Shown piece by piece: positions 1 through 13,200 of a DNA stretch of 64,000 bases. The translations under genes and the position numbers were made by a program. Location of the stretch: contig CM070620.1 in the NCBI GenBank assembly GCA_036346255.1, positions 34,159,609-34,223,608 on the forward strand, in the 5' to 3' direction. This stretch comes from Ampelocalamus luodianensis (lineage: Eukaryota > Streptophyta > Magnoliopsida > Poales > Poaceae). How positions within the stretch are numbered: the first letter of the stretch is position 1; each line of letters begins with the position of its first letter. Below the pieces are notes generated by a model. The model ran no database searches and was not told the origin of the DNA. It worked only from the letters and a program-made list of their open reading frames with translations.

Positions 1-3000
1 AGGTTTTAACAATCTGTTTTGATCTGACACGGGCATCCAAGCCCAAAGTTAAATATAATACAAGACAAAAGAACTTCAAACCACAGGTACGCTTGAGCGT
101 AGTCGAGACCTAATAATAGTAGTCGTTGCCTTCTGGGGGTCCACTAAAATCTTGCTCACAAGGGTCCTTTGCACTTTCCCAAGTTTCTTCTGTAGATGTT
201 TTGCAAATTGCAAGAATAAGTACTACCACCGTACTCAACAAGCCGCATGAAAATGCTAAATAATTACATGCAAGGAGTTCAATGGATGGTTAGGGTTTAC
301 CATACTTGGCATATGTGGATGCACTTTGCATTTAAAACAAATTTATAAAACGGTAAAACAATAATAAGTAATAGCATCAGGGGTTTATCAACAAACTCGA
401 TTACCAACTTAACATCTCAAAAACTCTACTTATGCCTCTGTACTGGAATCACCCATTAACACAGCTTCATTAACCGGAAGCACGGCGTATTCAAATACCT
501 TTGATTATACACTCTGCAGAGTTTCCCAACTTTACCCACATGATATCTCAAGCTCGTACTGTCAAGCTATAAACACGCAACACGTTAGCGTGCGACTGAG
601 CTGAGATAACAAGGCCTTTTCACTGCTCAACCCTTTTTAGTCTCTACACAGTAGGTCTATATCCATACAGCTCGAGAGACCACCGGCTAATAGTGGAATC
701 CACACTCCGTGGCTGACGAGCCCATACCGTTGTGTAATTCAGCGAGTGCCCTAAACGGTCCACCCTTGATTCACCCCCATTCCGCGTCTGTCCTATCACA
801 AAAGCAATAGTTGACATCCTGTAGATATTCAATCGGATGAGCAGTGTACTAAGCTAGGGAGGAATGACCACGCATGTGGTTGAGCGGTTTTCTGTGTCTG
901 TTACTTGGCACAAGGTTCTTGTCCTTACCTGTCATCCAGTGAGGCGATGGCCCAACACTAACTCGTGGCTGTCCACCTCCAGATCTCACTGATGACTCAC
1001 TTTTAAACGAGTATATTGGGTTGTCCAACTTCCTGGGCAATCCTCAACTCTCCACCAAAACCTATTGACTCAAAGCCAATACTTGCTTTTGATTGATGAA
1101 CACATTTTTGGTGATAAAGTTATTTATAGTATTCTATGTAAACTAAGCTTGTCAAGGTGAATATAGCCTACAAGAGTTGGGTGGGTTTGATTGTGGAGTA
1201 TTTAGGATTTATCTAATTGTCATGGCATTCTAAAGTATTATTTCAATATTTAAAGTAATTGGCACAAATACAGTAATGAAATTAATAATACATAGATGAA
1301 ATGTAGGTTCAAAATGATCAAAGAATGTGACTTGCCTTCTTGCACAAAGTCTTCTGGATACTGGTCTTGTCTTGCGTCTTCTGGAGTCTGGTCATTGAGG
1401 TCGTGACCTAACGAGAAGCAATACAATAAAACAATTCAAATAAAATCCGGCTCGACAAGGAATGAGCTGGGAACAACATGCAAGTAAATAAAAACAGAAA
1501 AGAAACACAAAGAAAGGTAGGTGGTGGGAGATGGTAGGAGTTTTATCTGGTGTTTAATTGGATTGAACGGAGCTGAGATTTGGATCCAAGTACAACAAAA
1601 ATATTGTAAATGGATAAGGATTCATAAAGGAAGGTGGTGTGTGATATTTGGGGCTTCATATGGCTGAACAGAGTTGAGATTTGGACTCACGGGCTCGAAA
1701 CGGTTAAATTTGACATATAATGTTAAATTAGGATTTTGGGCGAAAATGGTGTCGGACAATGAATAGTACTATCTTACTATTCATAAATGAAAACTGGATG
1801 TGACCAGTAATTGGAAGTTACTCTTTTTAGCTGAAAAGAATAGTAATGGACTATTTCTCATGTGATGAACAGTAACTAGGGTTTACTGTGCATTTTTCGG
1901 ATTAGGAACAGTGTTTTCGATTTCGGGTGAACAGTAAATAAATAACTGTGCAAAGGAATAGTGACAGGCCTAAAGGTATGAACAGTAATGGTCTAAGCGC
2001 GTTTACTGTGCTGGCCTCTGGCCCAAATTGGCCGGACCATAAAGGCCCAACGCCCAGCGGCTTGAGCCGCGGCCACGAGCCAGCGCGCGCGCCGGGCGGC
2101 GAGGAGGTGGAGGGCGGCGCGCTCGCGCTCCGGTGGCGGTGGCGAGGTGGGTGGTGTGGGGAGGTTCGTGGTGGTGCGGGCAACCCATTTTGGGACTTTG
2201 CCCGGCCGGAGGTGGCTCGGTGAAGGGCGTGCGGTGGAGAAGGCGCACGGCCGGGGCAGGGGAGCAACGCGGCGGCGCTCCGGCCAAGGTCTGGCAATGG
2301 TGAGTGGCTCTTGAGCTTCAATGAGTGGAGAGGGGTTCGGGGGTGGTGGAGATGGGGCTCGGGGATGGCTGTGGCGTGCTAGCGACGGTGACAGTGAGAG
2401 GAGCAGAGGAGGAGCTTGGCGCCGGCGAGCTCCGGTGAGGGAGGAGGGTGGGGAGGTTAGGGGAAAGGTTGGCGGCGGTGAGGTGTAACTTACCGCGGCC
2501 TTAATTTGGGGTTTGGGTGGGCGGTGGCGGCGAATTGGCATTGGCTCGACGAAGAAGAAGAATAGTGGTGGCGCGAAATCTCGGAATTGGCCGGCTCCGG
2601 AGGGGAAGGAAGCAAATGGGAGGTGCTGGAGGGAGGGATGAGGAATAAGGTGCACTCCGGAGGGGCTTTTATAGGCCGAGGAAGGCGGTTGCGCTAGTAG
2701 GGCGGCAGCGATAGGGAGGCGGTGGGAGTAGGGCGCGGCGGCGATGTGGTTGGCGGGGAGGAGATTGCGCCGGGCAGGGGCAGGGTGGAGGCGTGGGCGT
2801 GCGTACGGCGGCGTCGCGGTGGCGGTGGCGTCTCACTGGAGCACGGCGGGAGGTGGTACGGCGGTCGTCGATTGCAGCGCCGAAGAATCGAGGCAGTGGC
2901 GGCGGCGTGAGGAGGAAGGAGGGAGAGGCGCCCAGGAGAAGAAGCTGTTTTCGGCGGAGGAAAACGGGAATGTCGAAAGGGGAAAGCGGAAATGGGAGGG

Positions 3001-3082
3001 ATATTTCCAAAAAGGGAAAGAAAACTGAAAATCCAACAAAAGATTTCAAAATCTTTGAAATCTGGAATTTTGGGTTATTTCA
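1..3082. mobile_element. Truncated GC-cored long LTR (left end outside window)
   Basis: This stretch has the same layout as the two 3.4-kb solo LTRs further on. It shares a conserved block around 480-640 with an ACACTCTGCAGAG motif and the arrangement of the following boxes. It has a very GC-rich core (about 2000-2960), an AT-rich tail, and an end reading GGAATTTTGGG then TTATTTCA, which parallels the GAATTTTGGGATGTTACA end of the others. It is more diverged, so it is probably a related subfamily. Long frames inside the GC core (for example minus 1993-2655) are low-complexity Pro/Arg/Ser stretches and are not accepted as genes. Orientation and the left end cannot be determined here. Confidence 0.55.
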
Positions 3083-3640
3083 GTGGTAATATTGTATGAT
3101 AGATAAGGAATTTTCTGACATTTTGTACCTTCACTGGTGCATGATCAAGACCAGTGCTTTGCAGGGCGTGCGATTTCAACATCCTGCATAGGTGTCCTTA
3201 ATGCAGAGTTAAAAGAATCTACTACTCCTTATAAGCAACAAGCCTTTTTTCCATTTTTAGCACAAAGAGATGATATTGAAGTTTTCTTCACCGAGTGAAC
3301 AACTTGACTTCGGTTCATACACCAGCTCTTCTGTATTTTATTGCCTTGGCACAAACTGACAACAACACTAGGATCCAACGATCCATGGTCCATCCCATAC
3401 TAGTTAGCCCAAAAATGTTTTTACTGGTTCAATACAGATTAGTGCTGGATGCTTATATACTAGCCAGATATAAGCTCTGTAATCGATGTCAGATTAAACT
3501 CCTATCACAAATACTTCATATATGAGTATATCACATACACCCCTTCAAAGAACCTGACTTGCAGCTGTCAAGCAAAAAGATCGATGCTCAACAACAACCT
3601 ATATTAGACCAACACTGAATCCACAGTGAAAGTTGGTCAT
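3083..3640. other. Spacer, no gene seen
   Basis: AT-rich sequence without a supported coding region. The only structure is an imperfect hairpin at about 3607-3638, with arms GACCAAC and GTTGGTC and an inner CACTG/CAGTG pair. It lies directly outside the inverted repeat that begins near 3646. Confidence 0.5.
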
Positions 3641-3645
3641 GTGCT

Positions 3646-3912
3646 GATTTTTTTATTTAATCCTTTTTTAATAATATTTTAAAGTTAGTCTCTCGCTAAC
3701 TTTATTTTCAATTTTGACTTCTTTGGCCACGCCATCACGTGCGGTGCGGCAAAACTATACTGTCACGTCACCTACCTCGGCGTGGCCAAACCTACTACGC
3801 AAGCTCTCGTGCGCACGTCGTGCCAGCGTGGAGGGCATGCGTGGCCGTTGTCACGTCAGCACTCCTGGTGTGACAAGCCTGGCTTGTTACACCAACTCGC
3901 GTGGCGTGACAG
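3646..3912 (+). repeat. Left terminal inverted repeat of the MULE-like element
   Basis: It matches the reverse complement of 21801-22065 along its length with scattered substitutions. It starts at a GATTTTTTTATTTAATC block and ends at GTGGCGTGACAG. Inside are several GTCACG...CGTGAC style palindromes. Confidence 0.75.
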
Positions 3913-4649
3913 TGGTGGCTATTTTTTGAAGGTGTTCTCGATGAAGAAATCTTACTATTGTTGCAAAAGATATGTGGACCATTTGGCAGGAAAGATGATA
4001 TTTTAATACACAAGTTCACTGTTTTATGTGTCAAAGTACATCATTCTTAGCATTTGATTTTGCACGGACATTTGGTCCAAGAATTTTAAACTTGATTTGA
4101 GATAGCAAGAATTGAACGGTGTTAACTGAATGCACAATCCTAGACAGTAGATCTTTTTTTCGAACCTCCAATGTTCTTAGTTTGAATGAAGAGATGGATG
4201 AATAGGTAGGCACATCCCATCCTATTGCAATGATAGGTGATGCTCGTTGTCACTTAGGGGTCAAAGACCACTATTGCCTATTTTTTCCAGAACACGCTTT
4301 TTGGACCTTTATTTTTATGTTGTGCCCTGCCTTGTTATGCCAACAATTGAATGCAAAAAAGAGAACGAGATTTGAAGTTGACTTTACAATGCAGTTGCAA
4401 ATTCAAATAGACTTTATAACACAGTTACAAATTATATGGCACACAGGGTTTGGTTACGTGCATAAGGAACAACATCATGCACGAGTCAACAAACCGAAAT
4501 ATCCCTACGATACATATGCGCTTTTTTGGAATGGAAATAAAGTTGATTGGAACAAAGATCATTAGTTTTGGCGGCCCATCGCTCCCTTCCCCTTGTCCTT
4601 GCTGCCCTCGGCTTCGCGGCCAGTCTCGAAGTCAGCCATGTCCTACGAG

Positions 4650-5395
4650 ACGGACTAGATACTTGAATGATGTTAGGATAACACAACGTCAGACCAAGTT
4701 AATAATTATGATGCATATTGAACATAACTTACCTCTTCGACCCGGAGTGTGCGTATGAGGTCATTCTCCGGATCTGCAATGCCATCCATGCTCTTCAACC
4801 CATTTGCACAGACCACATTACCAACCATTCTAACATCCTCGAATACATGCACCGATGGGATCTCACCCATTACACATTGAAGAGCCCTGCCTTCCACAGT
4901 AGAAAAGCGGAGCGGGCACTTCATTTTCGGTTGAGCTCCAACAGTCGTCAGACTCAATGTCACAGATTATTCCATCTCAAAACACCCCCTCATCATGCTC
5001 GTTGTTCATTACAACACTATTGAAATCTGTCATGGGGTCGCTAACAGGGTGCGACGAAGAAACATGCATGTATGACAAATCCACCAACGGGGGGCATCAT
5101 TGTTAATACTGATGCCAATGACCTCTTGGGACGGTTGCTCCTCCATTAGGGGGGCCTTGCGAAAGTTCCACAGCAGATTCAAGTTCCTCCATGGTGTCGT
5201 TCACCACATCCGTATTATTTGCATATCCTCGCCAACGATTGTCCTCTCCATCACAACCTCCAACGACCGGACCTAAGATGCGAGCACAACCTCCTTGTAC
5301 GTGTCCCAATCATCGTCGCACGAGATTGGCATCAACAAGGCATGCACCTTTAAATCCAGCCCAGCATCATACCGCCCCTCCATTTTGACAACGAC
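4650..5395 (-). pseudogene. Decayed MULE transposase N-terminal region
   Basis: Translating the minus strand from about 5385 gives MEGRYDAGLDLKVHALL, then DDDWDTYKEVVLAS, a stop, and VRSLEVVMERTI. This pattern (a GRYD box, W.xYK, then a VVxE strand) resembles the N-terminal MuDR-type domain of grass MULE transposases. It breaks up further on into short frames such as 4706-4963 and 5103-5309. Several stops and frameshifts interrupt it, and the catalytic core and SWIM zinc finger are not visible. The family call is recalled from pattern only. Its position between two long inverted repeats supports it. Confidence 0.4.
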
Positions 5396-5689
5396 ACCGG
5401 GCTCATCCTATTCAAGTCTGGTGATTCTCAAAACACAAGTACAGTCACTTCCATGACAACAAAGTCAACAACACTCCCCGTTTGGCTAACTGGCCTACTA
5501 GTAAAAATACGTACAACTTTTTCCATCTACATCCAACAATGCGAACAAAACATTGGAAAATCAGTACTAAAGTAAGAATCCAGCTAAGCCAAATTTTCTT
5601 TTCTTCCTTTACGAAAAATAAGTGTAGTGTTACTTGGACTCACTAAAGTTGGAATCGCCAAAAACAAACATAATCCACAAAAACCAGAC

Positions 5690-7049
5690 AAAGAGGCTTA
5701 GAGGGATGGATCTTTTAGAGTTGCTTGGCATTGCTCATGTAACTTAGATAAACCTATTGATGTGTGACAATATAAGATTAGAAGACTTAGAAGGGTTAGC
5801 TAAAGGGTGGAGTACCAATGTTGAATCTGAACGAAAAAAGGAAGAAACAAAGGCTGGCAGCTTAATATGATGTTCTAGATATTCTAGCTGAAAAACAACC
5901 CGTCTCCAGATGCTAAATCTAGGATGAAGGAGAATGCTAATGAACTCAACTATATTTGGTCTATGGAATAGACTAAAGCTAGACAGAGATCAGGGACCAA
6001 AATATAAAAGGAGACAGGAATAGTGCATATTTCCATGCAGTGGCAAACCAAAGAAGGAGGAAGAAAATATTCTTGTGGTCGAGGGTCCAGATGGGCAAAT
6101 TGATCATACTTCAGGTATGTTGAAACATGTTGTTGATTATTACAAGAATTTATTTGGTTATGAGCCTAAAATAAACATGATGTGAGTATTGATTTTTTGG
6201 AAAGCTGATGACAACGTAAGTTTAGAGGAAAATGCCATGTTAGAGGCAACATTCACTGAGGAGGCTAGGAAAGCAAGTTTAGAGGAAAATGCCATGTTAG
6301 AGGTAACATTCACTGAGGAGGCTAGGAAAGCAATCTTTGAATCCTATGATGAAGGGGCTCCTGGACCTTTTACGAAAAAAATTGGGAGGTGGTGAAAAGA
6401 TGACATAATGGCTTTATTTAGAGATTTAGAGAATGGCTCTCTAGACTTGTTTAGACTGAATTTTTCCATGTTAACCCTAATCCCTAAAGAGGCAGATGCT
6501 TAAGTTCTCAAGAAATTCAGGCTTATCAGTTTGATAATTAATTGTAGTTTTAATTTGTTCTCCAAAGTTTTCACAAATAGACTTGCTGGTATTATTAACA
6601 AACTGGTGTGTGGCTACCAAACTACTTTCGTTAGAGGGAAATTTATTTTAGAGAGCGTGGTCACTACACATGAGATTGTTCATGATGCTTTCCATAGTAA
6701 ACAAGAAGGTTTTGTTTTAAAACATGACTATGAGAATGCATATGATATGATAGGGTGGATTGGATCTTTTTTTAGAATGTTAAACTAGTGAGGTTTTGTG
6801 GCTAAGTGGATCAATTGGGTGAAGAGTTTAATTTTAAAGGTTCTATAGGAATTAGAATAAATGATGAGGAGAGTGATTTGAAATTGCAAAAGGGATTACA
6901 TAGGGAGATCCTCTCTCTCCCCTCTCTTCTTTAACCTTATTGCATATATGTTCACAAGGATGATATTAAAAACTACACATGCAGGTTTGATTACAGGACT
7001 CATACAATTTTGTTTTAAGATGGCGGTATTGTAAGCCTACAATATGCTG

Positions 7050-7051
<2 letters not shown>
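5690..7051 (+). pseudogene. LINE fragment A, 5' part (reverse transcriptase N-terminal half)
   Basis: Broken frames give the linker and reverse transcriptase of a plant L1-type LINE. They run from GWSTNVESERKKEE, through GDRNSAYFHAVANQRRRKK and YYKNLFG, to LNFSMLTLIPKE, CGYQTTFVRGKFILESV, KHDYENAYDMIGW and finally LQYAD. The sequence stops exactly at the YADD catalytic motif, where Copia A is inserted, and resumes at 21056. Stops and frameshifts are many. There is an in-frame 57-bp tandem duplication at 6218-6331. The endonuclease domain is absent, so the copy is probably 5'-truncated. Confidence 0.8.
6218..6331 (+). repeat. 57-bp tandem duplication inside LINE A
   Basis: Two adjacent copies of a 57-bp unit begin at AAGTTTAGAGG and differ at very few positions. 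The period is exactly 19 codons, so the duplication preserves the frame and encodes the SLEENAMLE and FTEEARKA motifs twice. Confidence 0.85.
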
Positions 7052-7088
<37 letters not shown>

Positions 7089-7201
7089 TAGACGGTGTTA
7101 TTCTTTCCTAGTTTAGGGCATTTTCTGCATATTTGCTACTTCTTTGTATCTGTATATATTGGCCCATTGGCCTCTTTGCAATCCAAAAAGCCCATTCAAC
7201 A
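7052..7201 (+). repeat. 5' LTR of Copia A
   Basis: It matches the 3' LTR through GTGTTATTCTT, CCTAGTTTAGGG, TTTTCTGCATATTTG and the end CCCATTCAACA. The start, which should read TGTTAGATATATATAGG, has become a run of ATT triplets, so the LTR is longer here (150 versus 126 bp) and lacks its 5' TG. Confidence 0.88.
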
Positions 7202-7205
7202 TGGT

Positions 7206-10200
7206 TGTCGAACCCGGGAGTAATACCCATAAATTCTCTGTGTATTTCTGAACTAGTCTCATGATCAGTAGCTAATCCACACAGTAAACAAATATGGTAA
7301 CATCCATAAACCGCACAACTTTATTATTAAACATCAGAGTTTATTACAAGAAACGCTTACAAGCCAACAATAAAGAATACAGCGGAAGATGAAGAAGTAG
7401 TGAAGTCCAACTGATCTGCCACAGACAATCGACTGGGGTAGCGGCCTAGTCGTCGAGATCCACACCGGTAGCGAAGTCCTTCTCCTCTGAAATTTATTTG
7501 CATTAAGCAAGGATGAGCACAAACAACCGTGCTCCGCAAGTTACACCCAATAACATATTATAATGCATGCAAGGATTTATCAAAGAAAGGCTTATAGGGT
7601 TGAATTTGCATACAATAATGTTTTCTTTAAATACTTGTACTAAGTTCGAAAGTGGTTATTCTATAACTAAAATTTATTTTATAAATTCTCAAGTTTTATA
7701 GTAGGATAACCTCCATATGAAATATAATGATGGATACCCTCCTATCACATGACTAACTGCCCAATTTCCCAATTGGATAAATTATCCAAAATCATTTATC
7801 AAAATCTTTTAAAATCAAAACCAAAATCTAACTTTGAGTGGCTTTGCTAGCATGTCCATGACCGTGGACACGGCTATTCGAATAGTTTTACACTCTGCAG
7901 AGGTTGTACAACTTTACTTATAAGAGATAATCAACTTATAATGTCCGCTCACACACTTTCGAAGGTGTGTGACTAAGAGATTATCATAAGATCTTTACAA
8001 TGCACCATTCCAAAGTAGTCATGCCCGCTAAGGTTTGACTTTCTTTGGACTAACCATCCTCTAGAAGCCCCCTCTTGCGCCGCTAAGGTTTCACTTCCAT
8101 TGGGCTAACCACCCACCGGAAGCCCCCCTTGCTCCAAGTGGGAATACTATCTAACCGACACCCACACATCAAAATGGCATAACTAACGGTGGAACGTTGC
8201 AAATTATTTAGCCTAGTCCTCCCCACTCTGGACTTGTAGTAGTACAATAGGGCTTAGCAAGATGCGGCTCGAAGATTGGTCCTTAACTGACTTGGGCGAC
8301 TTCCAAAATAACCCATGGGCCTCAACCATTCTGAATAGAGCCCGTGTATAAACCTGCACCCACTAAACATCAATTTCGCCTAAGTCTAAACCCATTGTTA
8401 TTTCGTTTTGTTCTTCAAAATCAATTGCAAAATTTACCATGACAAACCAATGCCATAGCGTTAATTCCAAACTGAGTTGATTTTTTTGGTTAAATTCCCT
8501 AAATTAAACATTTTTTGTGTAAGCTTTTACTAAGCATAAAGTTTTTCAATATGTTCTAGTTCATACTAATGCACCAACTAGATTTTTAACTATGATATCA
8601 AGGATTGTCTAATTCAATAGCAAAATTTGGCTATACAAAGGAATTGGAATAACTATAATTTAAAACATGGATTTAAATAACTTGGATAAAAATATGCATG
8701 TAACAATAATTTAAAACATAATTAAAATAAATTAAAATTTTGGGATCAAACATGATTAAAGATGTAACTTGCATTGCTCAATTAGTTGTTGTTCTCAAAC
8801 AGTATTGAAATCTGACTCTACGTAGTCGTCGAAATCTATACGCGAAAATAAGCCAACTTCAAATAAAATTCAAATAAACTCTAAATTAAATAATTTTGGT
8901 TTAGATAGCTAGATTATAATTTTAGATGAATTTAGAAATTTGAATTACCAGAATCGGAGCTCGTATGAAGGAGAACGAGTTCTTGGAAGTTTGAATTCTA
9001 AAGAAAATAACCTAAATTCAATTATCAAAATTAATGATTTATTTTTCTAAAGGAAATTCTAATTACTGCGCAAGCATGACATCGGCAGCCGATTTTCAAT
9101 TTTGATTGGATTATTTTCCTACTGGAAAACCTATTTAGTCTATGACATGTGGGTCTAGGGTCCATAGACCCGGTCCACGAAAGGTCAACAGTCTATGGTG
9201 AACACGGTGCACGAAACAGTGAATGCTTGCGCATGAGCTGGCGCAGAGTGCCATGCTGGCATTGACGCGTGCATTGACTAGGCAATAGGGACTCCGTGTA
9301 TGTGCATGGCGTCCAGATGGCACTGACGTGGCCTGCCACGTCATGCCAGCGAGGTGGTGGCGCTTGAGCGATTTGGTCGCCGGCGCTACGCGCCATGGTG
9401 ATGAGAGTGGGTGGTACCAAATGTCGGGACCCTAAAATACATCTCAGGAACCCTCTGTGTATTCTGAACTAGTCCCAGATCAGTAGCTAGCTCACACAAG
9501 ATAATAGTGATGAAATACCATCCATTTATTCAATTTAACTAAGAAGATCTCAAAGTGACAATTAATAATAATAACTGGACCTTATGGTCAACGTTCACTT
9601 AACTTGCCACGCAGGGCTAAAGAAACAAATAAACTCTTGCAGCGGAACGAAACTCTTCAAATGGCCAATCAACATGCCCACAGGCAATCGAGTGGAGAAA
9701 CTCATCCTAATCCGCAAAACCTTCATGGTCCTCTTGGGCGAAGAACTCTTGAGCGACTTGATATTCTTCAATCGAGCAATACAGGCAAAAGCCATGAGTA
9801 CTTTGAATGTACTCAAGAAGTCGTGGGGAAATGTATGCAAATAGTATTCATGCAGGGCTTGAACAAAGATTAGTCAGATGGCTCTTTTGCATAAAACAAC
9901 ATTTACGATAAATACAATAAATAGATTGAAATGCGTAATTGAAAACAATAATAAGTAAATAAACACTTTCTTTGAAACAACCAGTGAACTTCCCATTCAC
10001 TTCCCAACCAAACCAAAGATAAGTGAATTCCCCATTCACCAATCGACACAACCCACCAAGTGAATGACCTATTCACCAAACGAACATTATATTCATCAAG
10101 TGAACTTCCCATCCACACTCCGACACATTTTTGAAGAAACTCTATCTCCGTGTGAAATCCCGAGCACGCCCATAACCATGACACGGCTATTCGAATAGTT

Positions 10201-13200
10201 TTACACTCTGCAGAGGTTGTACAGCTTGACCCACAAGAGATAGATCAACTTATAATGTCTGTTTAACACACTTCCGAGGTGTGCGACTAAGTGATCATCA
10301 CAAGGCTTTTACAAAGCTCCTTCTTAACCCAGTTCTGCCCGCTAAGGTTTCAACACTAAATGTCTTTCCGACCAGACAGGGCCCCCCTCTTGCGCCACCG
10401 TGAGAATACGTTTCCCGTAACCACGCTTCACACGATAGAACCGAAATTAAGACATTGCTAATTAATCAGCCAGGTCCGTCCCATACGAGACATGTGGTTG
10501 TACGGTTAAGGCCCAGTTCAATGGCGCACAAGATTAAGTCCTTGACAAGTTACTCAGACGAGACTACCACAAACCCACAACATGTTCAATCCACATCCCC
10601 ACTATCCACCAACCACTCGCCCGAGCGAAAACCATTTTGTTTAACCAACACCCATGACTAACCCCGTCATGGTATACAAATTTTAACAAGAATGGCTCAC
10701 CACCATGATTCCATAAATCATTAAGTCAAAATTAATTATTAAGACACATGTGATGACAAACCCATCGTAACTAAGCAAGACTAAGCATATGTACGATACC
10801 CATGTTGGCAATATAAGTATGTCCAACTACAATTACCCATGCTAAGGTGACAAAGGTTTCATGGCATTCAATTATTCAATGGAGGCATAATGACAATAGG
10901 TAATAACTAATCCCAAAGCAATTTATGTAAAGATAGCATGCAATTGTATAAAACAATATACTTTTAAAATCATAGGTTCAATATGATCAAAGGTCCACAA
11001 CTTGCCTTGGAATAAATCCAGTGATTGATCTTGATCTTGTTATGCTACTCCTTGCTCGAAGCTTCCCGAAGTATCGACGTCTACTCGCAAAACAAGCAAA
11101 TAAACCAAATAAATAAATAACAGAGAGAAAACAAACTCCAAAAATTAAATAAAAATCTCATATAAATAGATCTTGAATTTAGATAAATTTAGGAATTTGA
11201 ATGGACTCAAACGGAGTTCGGATGCAAAAGATATGAGCTCTGGAAGATTGAAATCACATAAAATACTAAAAATCAGAATTTTGTGATTTACTGAATTATT
11301 TTTCTGAAGGAAAAGATGATTATGACATCAGCTGACGTCAGCAAGAATTTCGGCTAAGAAAGAAATAAAAGAATATTGATCTGACAAGTGGGACCCACTA
11401 GTCATAGGGTTGGTGTACGGTGGACTGGTTCCATGGACCTTTGGTTCGGGTGGACTTTTTGATCCGCCACATGGGCTGATGACTAGGAGCTGACGAGGGC
11501 GCCACATGGATGCCACCTAAGCGAAAAGCTGACGTGGCCGCCGATTTGGCATGTGAGGTGGCAAAGGTAGGAACACAGTGGAAACCATGGCGCGGCCATG
11601 GTCGGCGATGGGGCTGGCAACATCGACGGCGAACCACCGCAAGGGAGCTCCGGCGAGGCACCAAAACGGGATGCTGGAGAAGAGAGGATGCCAAGGGAGG
11701 TGGCGGTTTGACCAAGGCGGCAAGGGCTCGCCGGCGGCGGCGACTTTGGCGGCGGGGTGCTCACGGGTGATGGCGACTTTGGAGATTCAGCAGCGCCCAC
11801 AACAAAGCAAGATGAGCATCGGGATGGCGACGACCAGAGGAGCATCACGGGACAAAGAAGGTGGCCGGAGACAAAGAGAACCGATGGCGAGAGGGTGAAA
11901 ACCAGTGACGGAGAAGAAGCTCGGCGACGTCAATTCAACGACCGAAAACCAACAAAAGAAGAGGAGATCTGACGAAAATAACAAGGGGTGCAATCTGACA
12001 CGCTCGGACGTGCGAGGGCTCACCGGAGGAAGTAGATCGGAGAAGGGCGGTGGCGGTCGTTTTTCGGACGAACACGAAAACGGCGAACGAAGGTTCCCCG
12101 AGCAGAGAGGGTGCAAGCACGGCGAAGCCCACGGTAACGTGAACCCGATGGCGGCGGAATCATGGTCGGAGAAGCTTTGTGGACGAAGAATTTCGACGGC
12201 GAAGAGACTTCAAACGTCCTCGGTTTTTCGGCGATTGCGGCGCGATGAAAGTGAATCCGGGGATGAGACCTTAGGGTTTTGGGAGAGATGGAGGATGCGA
12301 TCAAAAGGACGCGGTTATCTCGGTTTATAAAGCACCGGAGGAGGGAGAGTCCACAAGGGGGCCGGCGGCGCTGCCTCGCGGGAGGAACTCGGACTCTAGA
12401 GTCCAGAGGAACAAGACGATGAGGTGGCACCAGCGGCGGGCCCACGCGGCAGGGAGACAAGGAAAAGAAGGGAAAAGGAGCGCGGGCCTTCGGCTGAGCT
12501 GGGCTTTGGCTGGGAAAGAAAGAAGAAAGGCGGCCGGGCCGGAGGGAGAAGAAGATGGGCCGGGATCTAGGGATTGAGCCCAAAACGAAATCTGAGATTT
12601 TAATTTAGTTTTTCTTTTTAGAAAATAACAGAAAATCCAAATGGCAATTAGAAAATAGCAAATGCACTCGGAAAAATTCTAGAAAATTCTAGAAAATATA
12701 TCCAAGCACATAGAACCCAAATAAAATAATTTTGATAATAGTTTATGTTGACATTAATCATGTTAAATTATTTTTGAACTCTGAAAATCCATATTAAGCT
12801 TTTAACTTTAGCAGAAAAACCCAAATGGTTCTTTTTCTTTTAAAACTTTAAAACAGACCAAATTTTTGGGATGTTACACCAAAAGAAAGAGGGAGACAAG
12901 GGGGACCTGGTGCGCACGGTCTTGACGAGGGAAGTGACAGAGCTGCCGGTGGTGAATTATTGCAAAATTAAAAATTCTGTTTGAATAGAATGGTAGATAA
13001 TATTTAAAGGAGCATGTAGGTAAAAGGGCTCATGGAAATACCTAACGGATGAAGAGATCGGGCTTGACGAAGCTCTCGCCGGACTTAGGGAAGAAGATGT
13101 GACCGGTGGTGAAAAAATAAGTAAAATGAAAATTCCACTTGAATATAAATGTGAAGAATCTCAAGAGGAAATCAGATGAGGAGATCAGGCAATTGAGTTA

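Noticed and set aside
1902..3089. Long Pro/Arg-rich frames on both strands
   Set aside because: GC-biased LTR core. No start context, splice pattern or domain is seen.
11398..12583. Several overlapping long frames on both strands
   Set aside because: They lie in the GC-rich core of a solo LTR with no domain. Frames are open in many phases because of base composition.
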